18,766 nt of DNA from Ignavibacteriota bacterium (GTDB lineage: Bacteria > Bacteroidota > Ignavibacteria > Tepidaquicellales > Tepidaquicellaceae). The translations under genes and the position numbers were made by a program. Positions 1-7,598 of this stretch are shown here, piece after piece. The DNA is taken from contig PMIW01000124.1 of assembly GCA_003158365.1 (NCBI GenBank), positions 5,267-24,032 on the forward strand, in the 5' to 3' direction. The notes beneath the pieces are model-generated. The model searched no databases and was not told the origin of the DNA. It worked only from the letters and a program-made list of their open reading frames with translations. Numbering within the stretch: position 1 is the first letter of the stretch; every line of letters begins with the position of its first letter.

Positions 1-510
1 GGGAAAGTTCGTTTCATGGTTGCGGATATGACTGCTACAGGATTTCCGGATAAAAGTTTCGATGTAATATGGATTATGGAATCATCTCATCTAGTAATAA
101 ACAAAGCTTTGCTATTTGATGAATGCTATAGATTACTGAGACCGGGAGGGCATATTCTTCTGTCAGATGTTCTGAGCAATAAAGAATATAATTTTGTTTT
201 TAAGTTAAAAAATATTTTCAAATTGGTTAACATGATAAAAACTTTCGGAGGAGGAAGGGTAGAAACACCCGAACGCTATATCGAATCATTGCGTAAATCA
301 GGCTTTAAAAATATATTTTTCAGAGATATAAGCAAAGGAGCAGAGCCAACGTTAAATTATTGGGGAAAAAATATTATCAAGAACAGAAACATTCTGATAA
401 AAGTATTCAATGAGCGTGAGATTAAAAGATTTGAGAAATCTATTGAAACGTTTAAATACTTATTCAGGGAAGGATTCAAATGTTATTACCTTTTTCGGGC
501 AGAAAAATAG
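1..510 (+). CDS. SAM-dependent methyltransferase, C-terminal part (5' end outside window)
   Basis: The frame is open to the first base of the window (GKVRF precedes the first ATG at 16), so this is the C-terminal part of a longer gene. Visible are the later motifs of a class I methyltransferase: VADMTATGFPDKSFDVIW, the acidic post-II/motif III region, followed by ESSHLV and LLRPGGHILLSDV (motif IV to post-motif). The SAM-binding glycine loop must lie upstream of the window. The ESxxH style and the basic C-terminal half resemble small-molecule or lipid/sugar O- or C-methyltransferases of the Methyltransf_11 type. The substrate cannot be read from the sequence; the neighbours suggest a glycan or natural-product modification. 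The family is sure, the role is not. Confidence 0.85.
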   Translation, partial: GKVRFMVADMTATGFPDKSFDVIWIMESSHLVINKALLFDECYRLLRPGGHILLSDVLSNKEYNFVFKLKNIFKLVNMIKTFGGGRVETPERYIESLRKSGFKNIFFRDISKGAEPTLNYWGKNIIKNRNILIKVFNEREIKRFEKSIETFKYLFREGFKCYYLFRAEK

Positions 511-537
511 TCTGCATATCTGGAGCCAGTTTTATAA

Positions 538-566
538 TTGATATATAATTATTCCTTTCTTATAAT
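538..566 (+). promoter_or_regulatory. Sigma70-like promoter for the membrane protein gene
   Basis: TTGATA (538-543), a 17-base spacer, then a perfect TATAAT (561-566). Transcription would start near 573, about 40 bases before the ATG at 613. The TTG of the -35 box is also an in-frame start candidate, but its use as a promoter element makes translation from there unlikely. Confidence 0.6.
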
Positions 567-612
567 ACAAAAGTTAACAAATAATGTCTTGTCAAAAAAT
601 AAACAAACGCCT

Positions 613-2001
613 ATGAGAGCCAAATTTATTCTTTATTTATCGTTGCTAATTCCCTTTGCGTTAGTGTTTATATACGTATTGAACACATCTACTGATTTGG
701 TTGCTGGTGATGACATGTATCTGATTAAAGGAGGATTCATTGAAGGTTACTTGAAAGGGACACTAACCTTTAACGATCTTTGGCGTCCACTGCATGTTTC
801 GAGACTGCTGGGCTATAATCTCCTGCAAATTGCCAATATCAAATTGTCCTCTATGAATTCCAAAAATCTGGCTTTATTGATACCTTTTTTTATGTTGGCT
901 TCCGCTATCTTAATTTATCGGGAATACCGGAAAAGTCTGGTGCTGGAGCATTCACCGGAATTCATTGCGGCAACTTTTCTTGTCCTCACATTTATTATTT
1001 TCAATATTATTCAATGGGAAGGGTTGCTTGGTGGTTGTGATTTAGTATATCAGTCATCTATGCCGTTCTTTATTGCGAGTTTTATAGGTACGGAGCTATT
1101 CCTCTTAAGGGGCAATTGGAAATACTTGCCAGTAACCTTTATATTAACTCCTCTGGCCATGTTGGTCTTTAATGGAAGGTTGTACGTATCTTTTATACCG
1201 ACGTTAGGTTCAATCTTCCTGTGCTACTTACTGAACTATCGTTCCAGTTTGACAAAAGATTTCTGGATTCGCGCGCTTTTGATCAGTCTTTTTATCGCTG
1301 TGATCGCTTTTCTTTACATGTATAAAATCAATATTAATGCGAATTTCCCATATGCTGCGACTGAAGTCTTTGCCCATCCCTTAGAAGTAAGCGAGTTTCT
1401 TCTTGCCGCCTTTGCTTCCAGCGTTGTCGGAGTTGACGTTTTTTTCTCCAGCACATATTTTTCATTCAATACTATGCTGATAATAGGATTGATCATCGTT
1501 ATTTTGTACGTTTTGGCGCTGGCGCTCTTCTTTAGATCACGCATGTATGAAAGGACATATCTGCCGCTTTTTCTCATCGTGCAAACATTCTTCTATTTGG
1601 GATTCATGACAATTGGAAGGTTTGAACTTGGTAAAGATTCCGGCATGGCCTCCCGTTACGCATGTGTCAGCATATACGGAATTGCAGCAATGGTCTGGAT
1701 ATTCATATTCATTCTGGCTCATCCTAAAAAACTAAAAGCTTTGTTGAAGAGTACAATTATTACAGGTTTCATTATTGTTTTTTCAGGACTTCTTCTGACC
1801 TCAATGGTCGTTTGGCGTATTCAGCCCCAGCGAAAAGCTTATTTCGAGCAACTCCCTAATATTGCATTGCGGGTGGACACAGCCACACCGGAAGAACTTT
1901 CTAAATTTTTTGAGAGTCCAGAGCGGGTTCGCGATTCCCTGCGCCTTTTGCGGGAATACAAGCTGAACGCTTATCGCACTTCATCTGCTGAAAGGGAATA
2001 A
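613..2001 (+). CDS. Polytopic membrane protein, possible GT-C-type glycosyltransferase
   Basis: The product has 462 residues from the ATG at 613 and about ten hydrophobic segments. A membrane anchor (MRAKFILYLSLLIPFALVF) is followed by a first external loop carrying VAGDDMYLIKGG. An acidic pair in the first loop after TM1 is the usual layout of GT-C glycosyltransferases, which move sugars from polyprenyl-phosphate donors outside the membrane. The C-terminus is a soluble charged tail (about the last 60 residues). I do not recognise a specific family, so GT-C is an inference from architecture. The frame extends upstream to TTG at 538, but 538-566 is a near-consensus promoter, so ATG 613 is preferred. 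No Shine-Dalgarno site is seen. The neighbours (methyltransferase upstream, sugar enzymes downstream) fit surface glycan work. Confidence 0.75.
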   Translation: MRAKFILYLSLLIPFALVFIYVLNTSTDLVAGDDMYLIKGGFIEGYLKGTLTFNDLWRPLHVSRLLGYNLLQIANIKLSSMNSKNLALLIPFFMLASAILIYREYRKSLVLEHSPEFIAATFLVLTFIIFNIIQWEGLLGGCDLVYQSSMPFFIASFIGTELFLLRGNWKYLPVTFILTPLAMLVFNGRLYVSFIPTLGSIFLCYLLNYRSSLTKDFWIRALLISLFIAVIAFLYMYKININANFPYAATEVFAHPLEVSEFLLAAFASSVVGVDVFFSSTYFSFNTMLIIGLIIVILYVLALALFFRSRMYERTYLPLFLIVQTFFYLGFMTIGRFELGKDSGMASRYACVSIYGIAAMVWIFIFILAHPKKLKALLKSTIITGFIIVFSGLLLTSMVVWRIQPQRKAYFEQLPNIALRVDTATPEELSKFFESPERVRDSLRLLREYKLNAYRTSSAERE

Positions 2002-2111
2002 ACCTTCTTAAAAACCTTTGTGCAGTTATTATTATTTTTGAGAAGTTCTCCAAAAACGATAAAATAGATAGCATAGAAACATTGGAAAAAAACACAAGGG
2101 GCTATATTTAA

Positions 2112-2140
2112 TTGACATAAAATTGCAATTCTCTTAGACT
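2112..2140 (+). promoter_or_regulatory. Sigma70-like promoter for the radical SAM gene
   Basis: Perfect -35 TTGACA (2112-2117), a 17-base spacer and -10 TAGACT (2135-2140). The predicted transcription start is near 2147, leaving a leader of about 43 bases before the ATG at 2190. Confidence 0.6.
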
Positions 2141-2189
2141 CCTCTCTTGAAAAAGCAAATTATTAGCAAATCAAACAAACAGGTATGCT

Positions 2190-3602
2190 ATGCGTCCGTT
2201 AAAAATTTTTCTCGCCAGCCTTGGATTCAGAAAGTCAGTTTTAGGCACGATTCCTCCTCTCGGGATAATGTATATTGCGGCTTATCTCAGAACAAAATTC
2301 AATGTTGAGATACGTATTGTTAATCAAAAAATAAATAACATGCCGGATGACGAGCTCGTGAAACAGGCAAAAGAATTCGGAGCTGACGTAATCGGATTGA
2401 GTATGCTGACCACGAATGCATACAGCCTTCCTTATACTACACGAAATCTGAAGGCTGCGCTTCCTGATACGCTAATAGTCATTGGCGGTCCTCATGTTTC
2501 CGCATTTGGAGCGAAATCGCTGGAGGGCAACCTTGCCGATGTGGCGGTACCTTACGAGGGGGAACTTGCTTTCGAGGCGGTTATCAACGCGCATTTCAAT
2601 GGCGGAAATATGGCCGGTGTTCCAGGAATATTCAGACGCGCCGAAGGCACAATAGTTTCCAATCCGGGGATTACTCCATTTGTGGAGAATCTTGATTCAC
2701 TTCCGTTTCCGGCTTATGATCTTGTTGATCTTAAGCCATACTGGAACGTCCCGGCAATGACCTCTTTAATGCGCAGAAAATATGTTTCTCTTTTCACCAG
2801 CAGAGGCTGCCCCTTCAGATGTATTTACTGTCACCGGATTTTCGGAGATAGACTTCGTGTCCACTCGGCCCAAAGAGTTATTGAAGAGATAAAATTCTAT
2901 ATAAGGGATTATGGAGTTAATGATTTTGAATTCCACGATGATGTCTTCAATCATGATAAAAGAAGATTGTTTGAAATCTGCGGCCTTATCGCAAAACTCG
3001 ACTCTAAGGTAAAGTTGTCTTTCCCCAACGGACTGCGCTTCGACGAACTCAACACTGATTCTATTGATGCGCTGACGGACGCGGGTATATACCACTGCGC
3101 TTGCCCTCTGGAATCGGGCTCGCCGCGAATTCAAAAGTTGATCGGAAAAAATCTCAATATCCGGAAATATCTCGAAAATGTGAAATACATGACTTCGAAA
3201 AGAATCTTTACACTCGGGTTTGTGATGATGGGATTTCCAACTGAGACCGAAGAAGACCTAAAACAGACAATAGAGACCGCCTGCATTTCAAGGCTTCATA
3301 CCGCGACTTTCTTCACTCTCACTCTATTTCCCGGCACAAAAATATACGATATAGTTTTGAAGAATAATCCCGGGAAGCTTAAAAATATCAATTATGACGA
3401 TAATGAGTATGCTCATATGAAATACAACTTCTCGGATGTTCCTGATAAAGAGTTTTTTTATTACCAGAGAAAAGCATACAGAGATTTTTATATGAACCCC
3501 TCCAGGATTTTCCGAATTACAAGGGATTTTCGCCAGACGCGGAGCCTTCCCCTGTTTATACCTGAATATTTTAAAAGGCTTTTAAAAGGTATTTCGGGTT
3601 AA
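2190..3602 (+). CDS. B12-binding-domain radical SAM protein
   Basis: The product has 470 residues. An N-terminal Rossmann-like domain (about 1-140, with IPPLGIMYIAAYLR and IGGPHVSAF) matches the B12-binding fold found in class B radical SAM enzymes. The radical SAM core follows, with the 4Fe-4S triad at Cys207, Cys211 and Cys214 (SRGCPFRCIYCH, a CxxxCxxC motif), then LESGSPRIQKLIGKN and GFVMMGFPTETEEDL, typical of the family's barrel. I do not see the DxHxxG motif that supplies the lower axial histidine to cobalamin; the corresponding stretch reads VNQKINNM. The protein may therefore bind cobalamin base-off without that ligand, or not at all. Family members methylate or rearrange lipids, antibiotics and hopanoids; the substrate here is unknown. 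Codons are more G/C-rich than in downstream genes. It has its own promoter, and AAACAGGTAT overlaps the weak ribosome site. Confidence 0.9.
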   Translation: MRPLKIFLASLGFRKSVLGTIPPLGIMYIAAYLRTKFNVEIRIVNQKINNMPDDELVKQAKEFGADVIGLSMLTTNAYSLPYTTRNLKAALPDTLIVIGGPHVSAFGAKSLEGNLADVAVPYEGELAFEAVINAHFNGGNMAGVPGIFRRAEGTIVSNPGITPFVENLDSLPFPAYDLVDLKPYWNVPAMTSLMRRKYVSLFTSRGCPFRCIYCHRIFGDRLRVHSAQRVIEEIKFYIRDYGVNDFEFHDDVFNHDKRRLFEICGLIAKLDSKVKLSFPNGLRFDELNTDSIDALTDAGIYHCACPLESGSPRIQKLIGKNLNIRKYLENVKYMTSKRIFTLGFVMMGFPTETEEDLKQTIETACISRLHTATFFTLTLFPGTKIYDIVLKNNPGKLKNINYDDNEYAHMKYNFSDVPDKEFFYYQRKAYRDFYMNPSRIFRITRDFRQTRSLPLFIPEYFKRLLKGISG

Positions 3603-3807
3603 ATTCATAAACAAATTATTTTTTTTATTTAATGAATCCACGGGAAAAATAACCTTTCGCCGGAAATAAATGATCCGCCTGCCTTAATGCACAGCCCAGA
3701 TTGACTGAACCATACATCAGAGATGATTTCTGTTAAGAAAGAATATTGCGATGTGCTTTAGGAATGTACATCATTGTTTCGCCTTGTCTTTTGCGGTTAA
3801 TATTGCA

Positions 3808-3836
3808 TTGACATACAATTATAATTTACCTACATT
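3808..3836 (+). promoter_or_regulatory. Sigma70-like promoter for the flavoprotein gene
   Basis: Perfect -35 TTGACA (3808-3813), a 17-base spacer and -10 TACATT (3831-3836). The predicted start is near 3843, about 70 bases before the ATG at 3912, so the palindrome at 3862-3879 would lie in the transcribed leader. Confidence 0.55.
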
Positions 3837-3861
3837 ACGTAGTCAAACAGGTATATTATAT

Positions 3862-3879
3862 TGACACTAAAATGTGTCA
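3862..3879. promoter_or_regulatory. Perfect palindrome, candidate operator
   Basis: TGACAC taaaat GTGTCA: perfect 6-base arms around a 6-base A/T spacer, about 20 bases downstream of the predicted transcription start and 32 bases upstream of the flavoprotein ATG. The size and symmetry fit a dimeric repressor site. The RNA hairpin it could form is short, so a DNA site is the more likely reading. No regulator gene is visible in the window. Confidence 0.4.
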
Positions 3880-3911
3880 TTGGTGGAAACGTATAAAAAC
3901 AGGTTAATATT

Positions 3912-5228
3912 ATGAAAATAGGAGTTTTGGGCGGAGGACTAAGCGGTATTTCACTTGCTTATTTTCTGCAGAATAAACAGGGAATCAACTGTATAGAGAT
4001 ACTTGAGAAAGAGCGTGAGCCAGGAGGCTTATGCCGTTCTTTCAATTTAAATGGACTGTCTTACGACATCGGCCCGCATATCATTTTTTCGAAAGACAAT
4101 GAAATATTGGATTTGATGATTAATCTCCTCGGAGAGAATAAAAACAAATTTAAAAGATCTAACAAAATATATTATAAAAAATCATTCATAAAATATCCTT
4201 TTGAAAACGAACTTTCAGCGCTGTCCGAGGCTGACAGAGAGTACTGCCTGAATACCTTTCTTAACAATCCATACGAAAATAGTGTGGCGGAGAATATGCT
4301 CCAGTATTTTCTGAAAACATTTGGAGAAGGCATCACCAATATTTACTTAAAGCCTTATAACGAGAAAATATGGAAGTTCGATCTTTCTTTTATGGATACG
4401 CAGATGATTGAAAGGATTCCTAAACCTCCGAGAGAAGATATTATAAATAGCGCGAGCGGAATTCCTACCGAAGGTTATCTTCATCAAATATATTTTTATT
4501 ATCCTCAACAGGGTGGCATAAATTCGTTAATAAAATCTTTTATAAATCAATTTAATAAAAAAGTAATAATTACCGCAGACAGCAATGTTGTTGAATTGCA
4601 GAGGATTAAAAATAAATGGAAGATCAAAACGGATAAAGGTGCATCGGGAGAATACGATTTGATTGTTTCTACGATACCGGTTCAATCATTAGCCGGGATT
4701 TATAAATCTGATATACCAAAAGAAATTATTGAGTCGATTATCGATCTGAAATATAGTTCTATAATTATCACGATCATAAATGTCAAAAAGGATAATCTGG
4801 GCAGCAATTTTTCTGTAATGGTTCCGGATAAAGACATCATTTTTCACCGGGTGTCGAAACTAAATTTTTTGGGAGACTGCTACGGCGCCAAAGATGGTTC
4901 AAATACTTTGCTGGTGGAGATAACTTACGCCAAAGACAGTCTGCTTGAGAAAATGAGTAACAGCGATGTGGAGAAAAAAATAATCGAAGGATTGGAAGAT
5001 ACTAAATTTATTGACAACCGTGAGCAGATTAATTTTATGGAAACAAGAAGATTTGAGTATGCCTATATTATTTACGATTTGCATCATAAGAAAAATATGA
5101 ATTTAATCAGGAATTATTTTGACAATCAGGGCATTAGTCTCTGTGGCAGATTTGGCGAATTTGAATATTTAAATATGGATGCTGTTATCAGGCATGCGAA
5201 AAACTTGAGTGAAGAGATAGAAAAATAA
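3912..5228 (+). CDS. FAD-dependent oxidoreductase, UDP-galactopyranose mutase-like
   Basis: The product has 438 residues. The N-terminal dinucleotide fold has GGGLSG at 7-12, an acidic residue at the end of strand 2 (LEKE, about 31-34), then GGLCRSF at 37-43 and YDIGPHIIF at 51-59. This is the arrangement of UDP-galactopyranose mutases and related amine-oxidase-fold flavoproteins. YNEKIW and the following IPKPP segment also resemble that group, which is often annotated as protoporphyrinogen-oxidase-like when found in glycan clusters. The likely work is redox-assisted isomerisation or oxidation of a nucleotide sugar or lipid in the cytoplasm. Neighbours support glycan synthesis rather than haem synthesis: no hem gene is present. 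The fold is sure, the reaction is not. The gene has its own promoter with a candidate operator and only a weak AGG ribosome site 8 bases before ATG. Confidence 0.85.
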   Translation: MKIGVLGGGLSGISLAYFLQNKQGINCIEILEKEREPGGLCRSFNLNGLSYDIGPHIIFSKDNEILDLMINLLGENKNKFKRSNKIYYKKSFIKYPFENELSALSEADREYCLNTFLNNPYENSVAENMLQYFLKTFGEGITNIYLKPYNEKIWKFDLSFMDTQMIERIPKPPREDIINSASGIPTEGYLHQIYFYYPQQGGINSLIKSFINQFNKKVIITADSNVVELQRIKNKWKIKTDKGASGEYDLIVSTIPVQSLAGIYKSDIPKEIIESIIDLKYSSIIITIINVKKDNLGSNFSVMVPDKDIIFHRVSKLNFLGDCYGAKDGSNTLLVEITYAKDSLLEKMSNSDVEKKIIEGLEDTKFIDNREQINFMETRRFEYAYIIYDLHHKKNMNLIRNYFDNQGISLCGRFGEFEYLNMDAVIRHAKNLSEEIEK

Positions 5229-5275
5229 TGTGAGGTATGAAGGAATATCTTATAAAGTTTTACACGCAAATTACT

Positions 5276-5304
5276 TTGTTAATCTTTAAAAACGGGAATA
5301 GTTT
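5276..5304 (+). promoter_or_regulatory. Possible weak promoter before the glycan operon
   Basis: TTGTTA (5276-5281), a 17-base spacer and TAGTTT (5299-5304). Transcription would begin about 9 bases before the ATG at 5320, leaving almost no leader. The match is modest; read-through from the flavoprotein gene 91 bases upstream is the alternative. Confidence 0.25.
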
Positions 5305-5319
5305 TAGGAAAACGTAATT

Positions 5320-6258
5320 ATGAAAACATTAATCACCGGCGGCGCCGGTTTTATAGGAAGTCACTTGGCGGATCTCCTGGTGTCTAGAGATTATTATGTG
5401 CTTGCAGTTGACAATCTTTCTTTGGGAACAATAGAAAATATTAATCATCTGACTAATCACAAAAAGTTTAAGTTCATTAAAGAAGATTTGCTGCACCTTG
5501 ATAAATTGAAAGATAGTTTTCAGGAAAATAAATTTGACGCTGTTTTCCATTTGGCGGCAAATTCGGATATAGCCGCGAGCGCGACTAATCCGGAGATTGA
5601 TTTGAATAATACCTTCATGACAACGTGGAATACTCTGGAATGCTGCCGGATATTTCATGTTAATAAGTTTGTGTTTGCCTCTTCATCCGCTGTTTATGGA
5701 GACACAATACGGGAATTAACGGAAGAAACAGGACCTTTTTTACCGGTTTCTTATTATGGCGCGGGCAAGCTTGCTTCGGAAGCTTTCATTTGCGCTTATT
5801 CTTCCATGAACAATATCCAGTCATGGATTGTAAGATTTCCCAATGTCGTGGGAGAAAGGATGACGCATGGAGTTATCCATGATTTTATTGAAAAGCTGAA
5901 GAGCAACCCAAAGCAACTGGAAATATTAGGCGACGGCAACCAGAAAAAGCCTTACGTGTATGTCAAGGATTTGGTGGAAGCCATGTTCTTTATATATCAG
6001 ACTTCAAAAGAGAGGTTGAATTATTACAATGTGGGTGTGGAAGATCAAACAACTGTCACTGAGATAGCAAAAATAGTTTGCGAGGAAATGCAATTAGGAA
6101 ATGTAGAATTAAAATATACCGGTGGAAACGCAGGTTGGAAAGGCGATGTTCCACACTATGAATATGATTTGAATAAAATAAATTCTCTGGGATGGAGAGC
6201 AAAGTATTCATCCACGGAAGCTGTAAGACTAGCCGTTTGGAGTATCCTGAGCAAATGA
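5320..6258 (+). CDS. NAD-dependent nucleotide-sugar epimerase/dehydratase
   Basis: The product has 312 residues and is an extended short-chain dehydrogenase. The NAD loop GGAGFIG lies at 7-13, with Asp31 ending strand 2 as in NAD-preferring enzymes. FHLAA is at about 76-80, SSSAVYGD at about 121-128 gives the catalytic serine, and Tyr146-xxx-Lys150 is the catalytic pair. GDGNQKKPYVYVKDLVEAM is the usual sugar-nucleotide segment of UDP-glucose 4-epimerase relatives. It probably epimerises or dehydrates a nucleotide-activated sugar in the cytoplasm. The exact sugar cannot be told; the next gene hints at a heptose or mannose-type nucleotide. AGGA 10 bases before ATG is a moderate ribosome site. 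The stop overlaps the next start as ATGA, indicating translational coupling. Confidence 0.88.
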   Translation: MKTLITGGAGFIGSHLADLLVSRDYYVLAVDNLSLGTIENINHLTNHKKFKFIKEDLLHLDKLKDSFQENKFDAVFHLAANSDIAASATNPEIDLNNTFMTTWNTLECCRIFHVNKFVFASSSAVYGDTIRELTEETGPFLPVSYYGAGKLASEAFICAYSSMNNIQSWIVRFPNVVGERMTHGVIHDFIEKLKSNPKQLEILGDGNQKKPYVYVKDLVEAMFFIYQTSKERLNYYNVGVEDQTTVTEIAKIVCEEMQLGNVELKYTGGNAGWKGDVPHYEYDLNKINSLGWRAKYSSTEAVRLAVWSILSK

Positions 6259-7598
6259 TAGCGTTTATCCTTGCAGGAGGGAAAGGAACGAGACTGAAGG
6301 AAATTACCACGGGTAACACGCCTAAGCCGATGGTCAACATCGCCGGCAAGCCTATCCTGCAATATCAACTGGAGTTCCTCGCGAAAAATAATGTGGATGA
6401 GGTTATCATGAGCGTTGGTTACGGCGCGGAAGCAATCAAAAAATATTTAGGAGAAGATAAAAAAATCGGTTTGACAATAACGTATTCGGAGGAACCCCAC
6501 CCGTTGGGCACTGCCGGCGCTTTTAAGTATGCTGAACCATTATTTGATGGAACAAAAGACATTCTGGTTTTATATGGAGACATCATTTTCGATATTGATT
6601 TAAAAAGAATGATCAATTTTCACAATGCCCATAGCGGTCTGGGCACGTTACTGGTTCATCCCAACAATCATCCTTATGACAGTGATTTACTGGAAGTGAA
6701 TAGTACCAACAAAATAATTAGATTTATCACCAAACCGCATCCAGCCAATAAATATTATCAAAATTTAGTCAACGCCGGCATATATATTCTTAAGCCGGAT
6801 ATTAATTGTTTCATAGAAAGCGGGCGGAAACTTGATTTCGGGCAGGATGTTTTTCCCATGTTGGTTGGCGATGGTCAAGACCTCTATGCTTACAGATCAT
6901 CGGAGTATGTAAAGGATGTTGGATCGGTAAATAGATATAAAGACGTCGAGAGAGATATTCTCAGTGGCAAAGTTTATCGCAGAAATCTGGACAATAAGCA
7001 AAAGGCCGTATTTCTGGACAGAGACGGTGTTATTAATGAACCTGTATATAATCACAAAACCGGAGAATTGGAACCACCCCATGATATCAAAGATTTAAAG
7101 TTATATGACTGGACTATTGAAAGTCTGAAAAGATTTCAGAATATGGATTATTTAATGTTCGTAGTATCAAATCAGCCGGATTACGCTAAGGGTAAAACTA
7201 CACTGGAAAATTTAAGAAATGTTCATAATGAGCTGATAAAGATATTCGACAAAAATGATTTAATGTTCAGGGAATATTTCTATTGTTATCATCATCCTGA
7301 AGGAATAATACCTGAATATAGTATTAAATGTGATTGCCGAAAACCCGCTAATGCTAATGTTATCAGGGCAATAAATAATTATAATATTAATAGAAATCAC
7401 TCATGGTTTATAGGGGACAGAGATTCTGATATAATATGCGGAAAAAATTCGGGACTTAAAACAATATTTATCAACGAAAAAAATTTAAATCACAATTTAG
7501 CAGATTATAATGTAAAAAATTTACAAGAAGCTGCTGAAATTATTTCACAAATTAAGAACTTAAAAAATGACACCAAATCCGGGAAAACTGAAAATTAA
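6255..7598 (+). CDS. Fused sugar-1-phosphate nucleotidyltransferase and GmhB-type HAD phosphatase
   Basis: The product has 447 residues from the ATG at 6255, chosen because it gives the family N-terminus MIAFILAGGKGTRL and the ATGA overlap; an in-frame ATG at 6192 would add 21 unrelated residues. Domain 1 (about 1-235) is a nucleotidyltransferase: GGKGTRL (8-14), PKPMVNIAGKPIL, the GD metal site at YGDIIFDID (107-115) and NAGIYIL. Domain 2 (about 249-420) is a HAD phosphatase with nucleophile Asp255 in FLDRDGV, SNQ at 305-307 and GDRDSD at 387-392. Cys344, His346, Cys359 and Cys361 have the spacing of the zinc site of D,D-heptose-1,7-bisphosphate 7-phosphatase. The pair matches two steps of the GDP-heptose route (HddC and GmhB) in one chain. 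The isomerase and kinase of that route are not in the window. Heptose specificity is inferred. Confidence 0.85.
   Translation: MIAFILAGGKGTRLKEITTGNTPKPMVNIAGKPILQYQLEFLAKNNVDEVIMSVGYGAEAIKKYLGEDKKIGLTITYSEEPHPLGTAGAFKYAEPLFDGTKDILVLYGDIIFDIDLKRMINFHNAHSGLGTLLVHPNNHPYDSDLLEVNSTNKIIRFITKPHPANKYYQNLVNAGIYILKPDINCFIESGRKLDFGQDVFPMLVGDGQDLYAYRSSEYVKDVGSVNRYKDVERDILSGKVYRRNLDNKQKAVFLDRDGVINEPVYNHKTGELEPPHDIKDLKLYDWTIESLKRFQNMDYLMFVVSNQPDYAKGKTTLENLRNVHNELIKIFDKNDLMFREYFYCYHHPEGIIPEYSIKCDCRKPANANVIRAINNYNINRNHSWFIGDRDSDIICGKNSGLKTIFINEKNLNHNLADYNVKNLQEAAEIISQIKNLKNDTKSGKTEN

Larger units (their letters stand above)
3603..3911 (+). other. 309-base intergenic region with promoter and palindrome
   Basis: No credible gene in either strand. 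The first 200 bases show only an A/T-rich imperfect inverted repeat near 3603-3640 (ATTCAT against ATGAAT around a run of eight T) that is too weak to call a terminator. The last 110 bases hold the promoter 3808-3836, two copies of AAACAGGT (3845, 3897) and the palindrome 3862-3879, listed separately. Confidence 0.6.

Noticed and set aside
538..612. N-terminal extension of the membrane protein from TTG 538
   Set aside because: The TTG belongs to a TTGATA-N17-TATAAT promoter, and the ATG at 613 begins a normal membrane anchor.
2766..3134. Antisense frame of 122 codons inside the radical SAM gene
   Set aside because: It is the shadow of the conserved CxxxCxxC region and has no recognisable features.
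3603..3640. A/T-rich inverted repeat after the radical SAM gene as a terminator
   Set aside because: The arms are short and A/T only, and the T run lies in the loop rather than after the stem.
6192..6254. Upstream ATG start for the nucleotidyltransferase/phosphatase fusion
   Set aside because: It would put 21 unrelated residues before the family N-terminus and overlap the epimerase by 67 bases; ATG 6255 gives the ATGA overlap.
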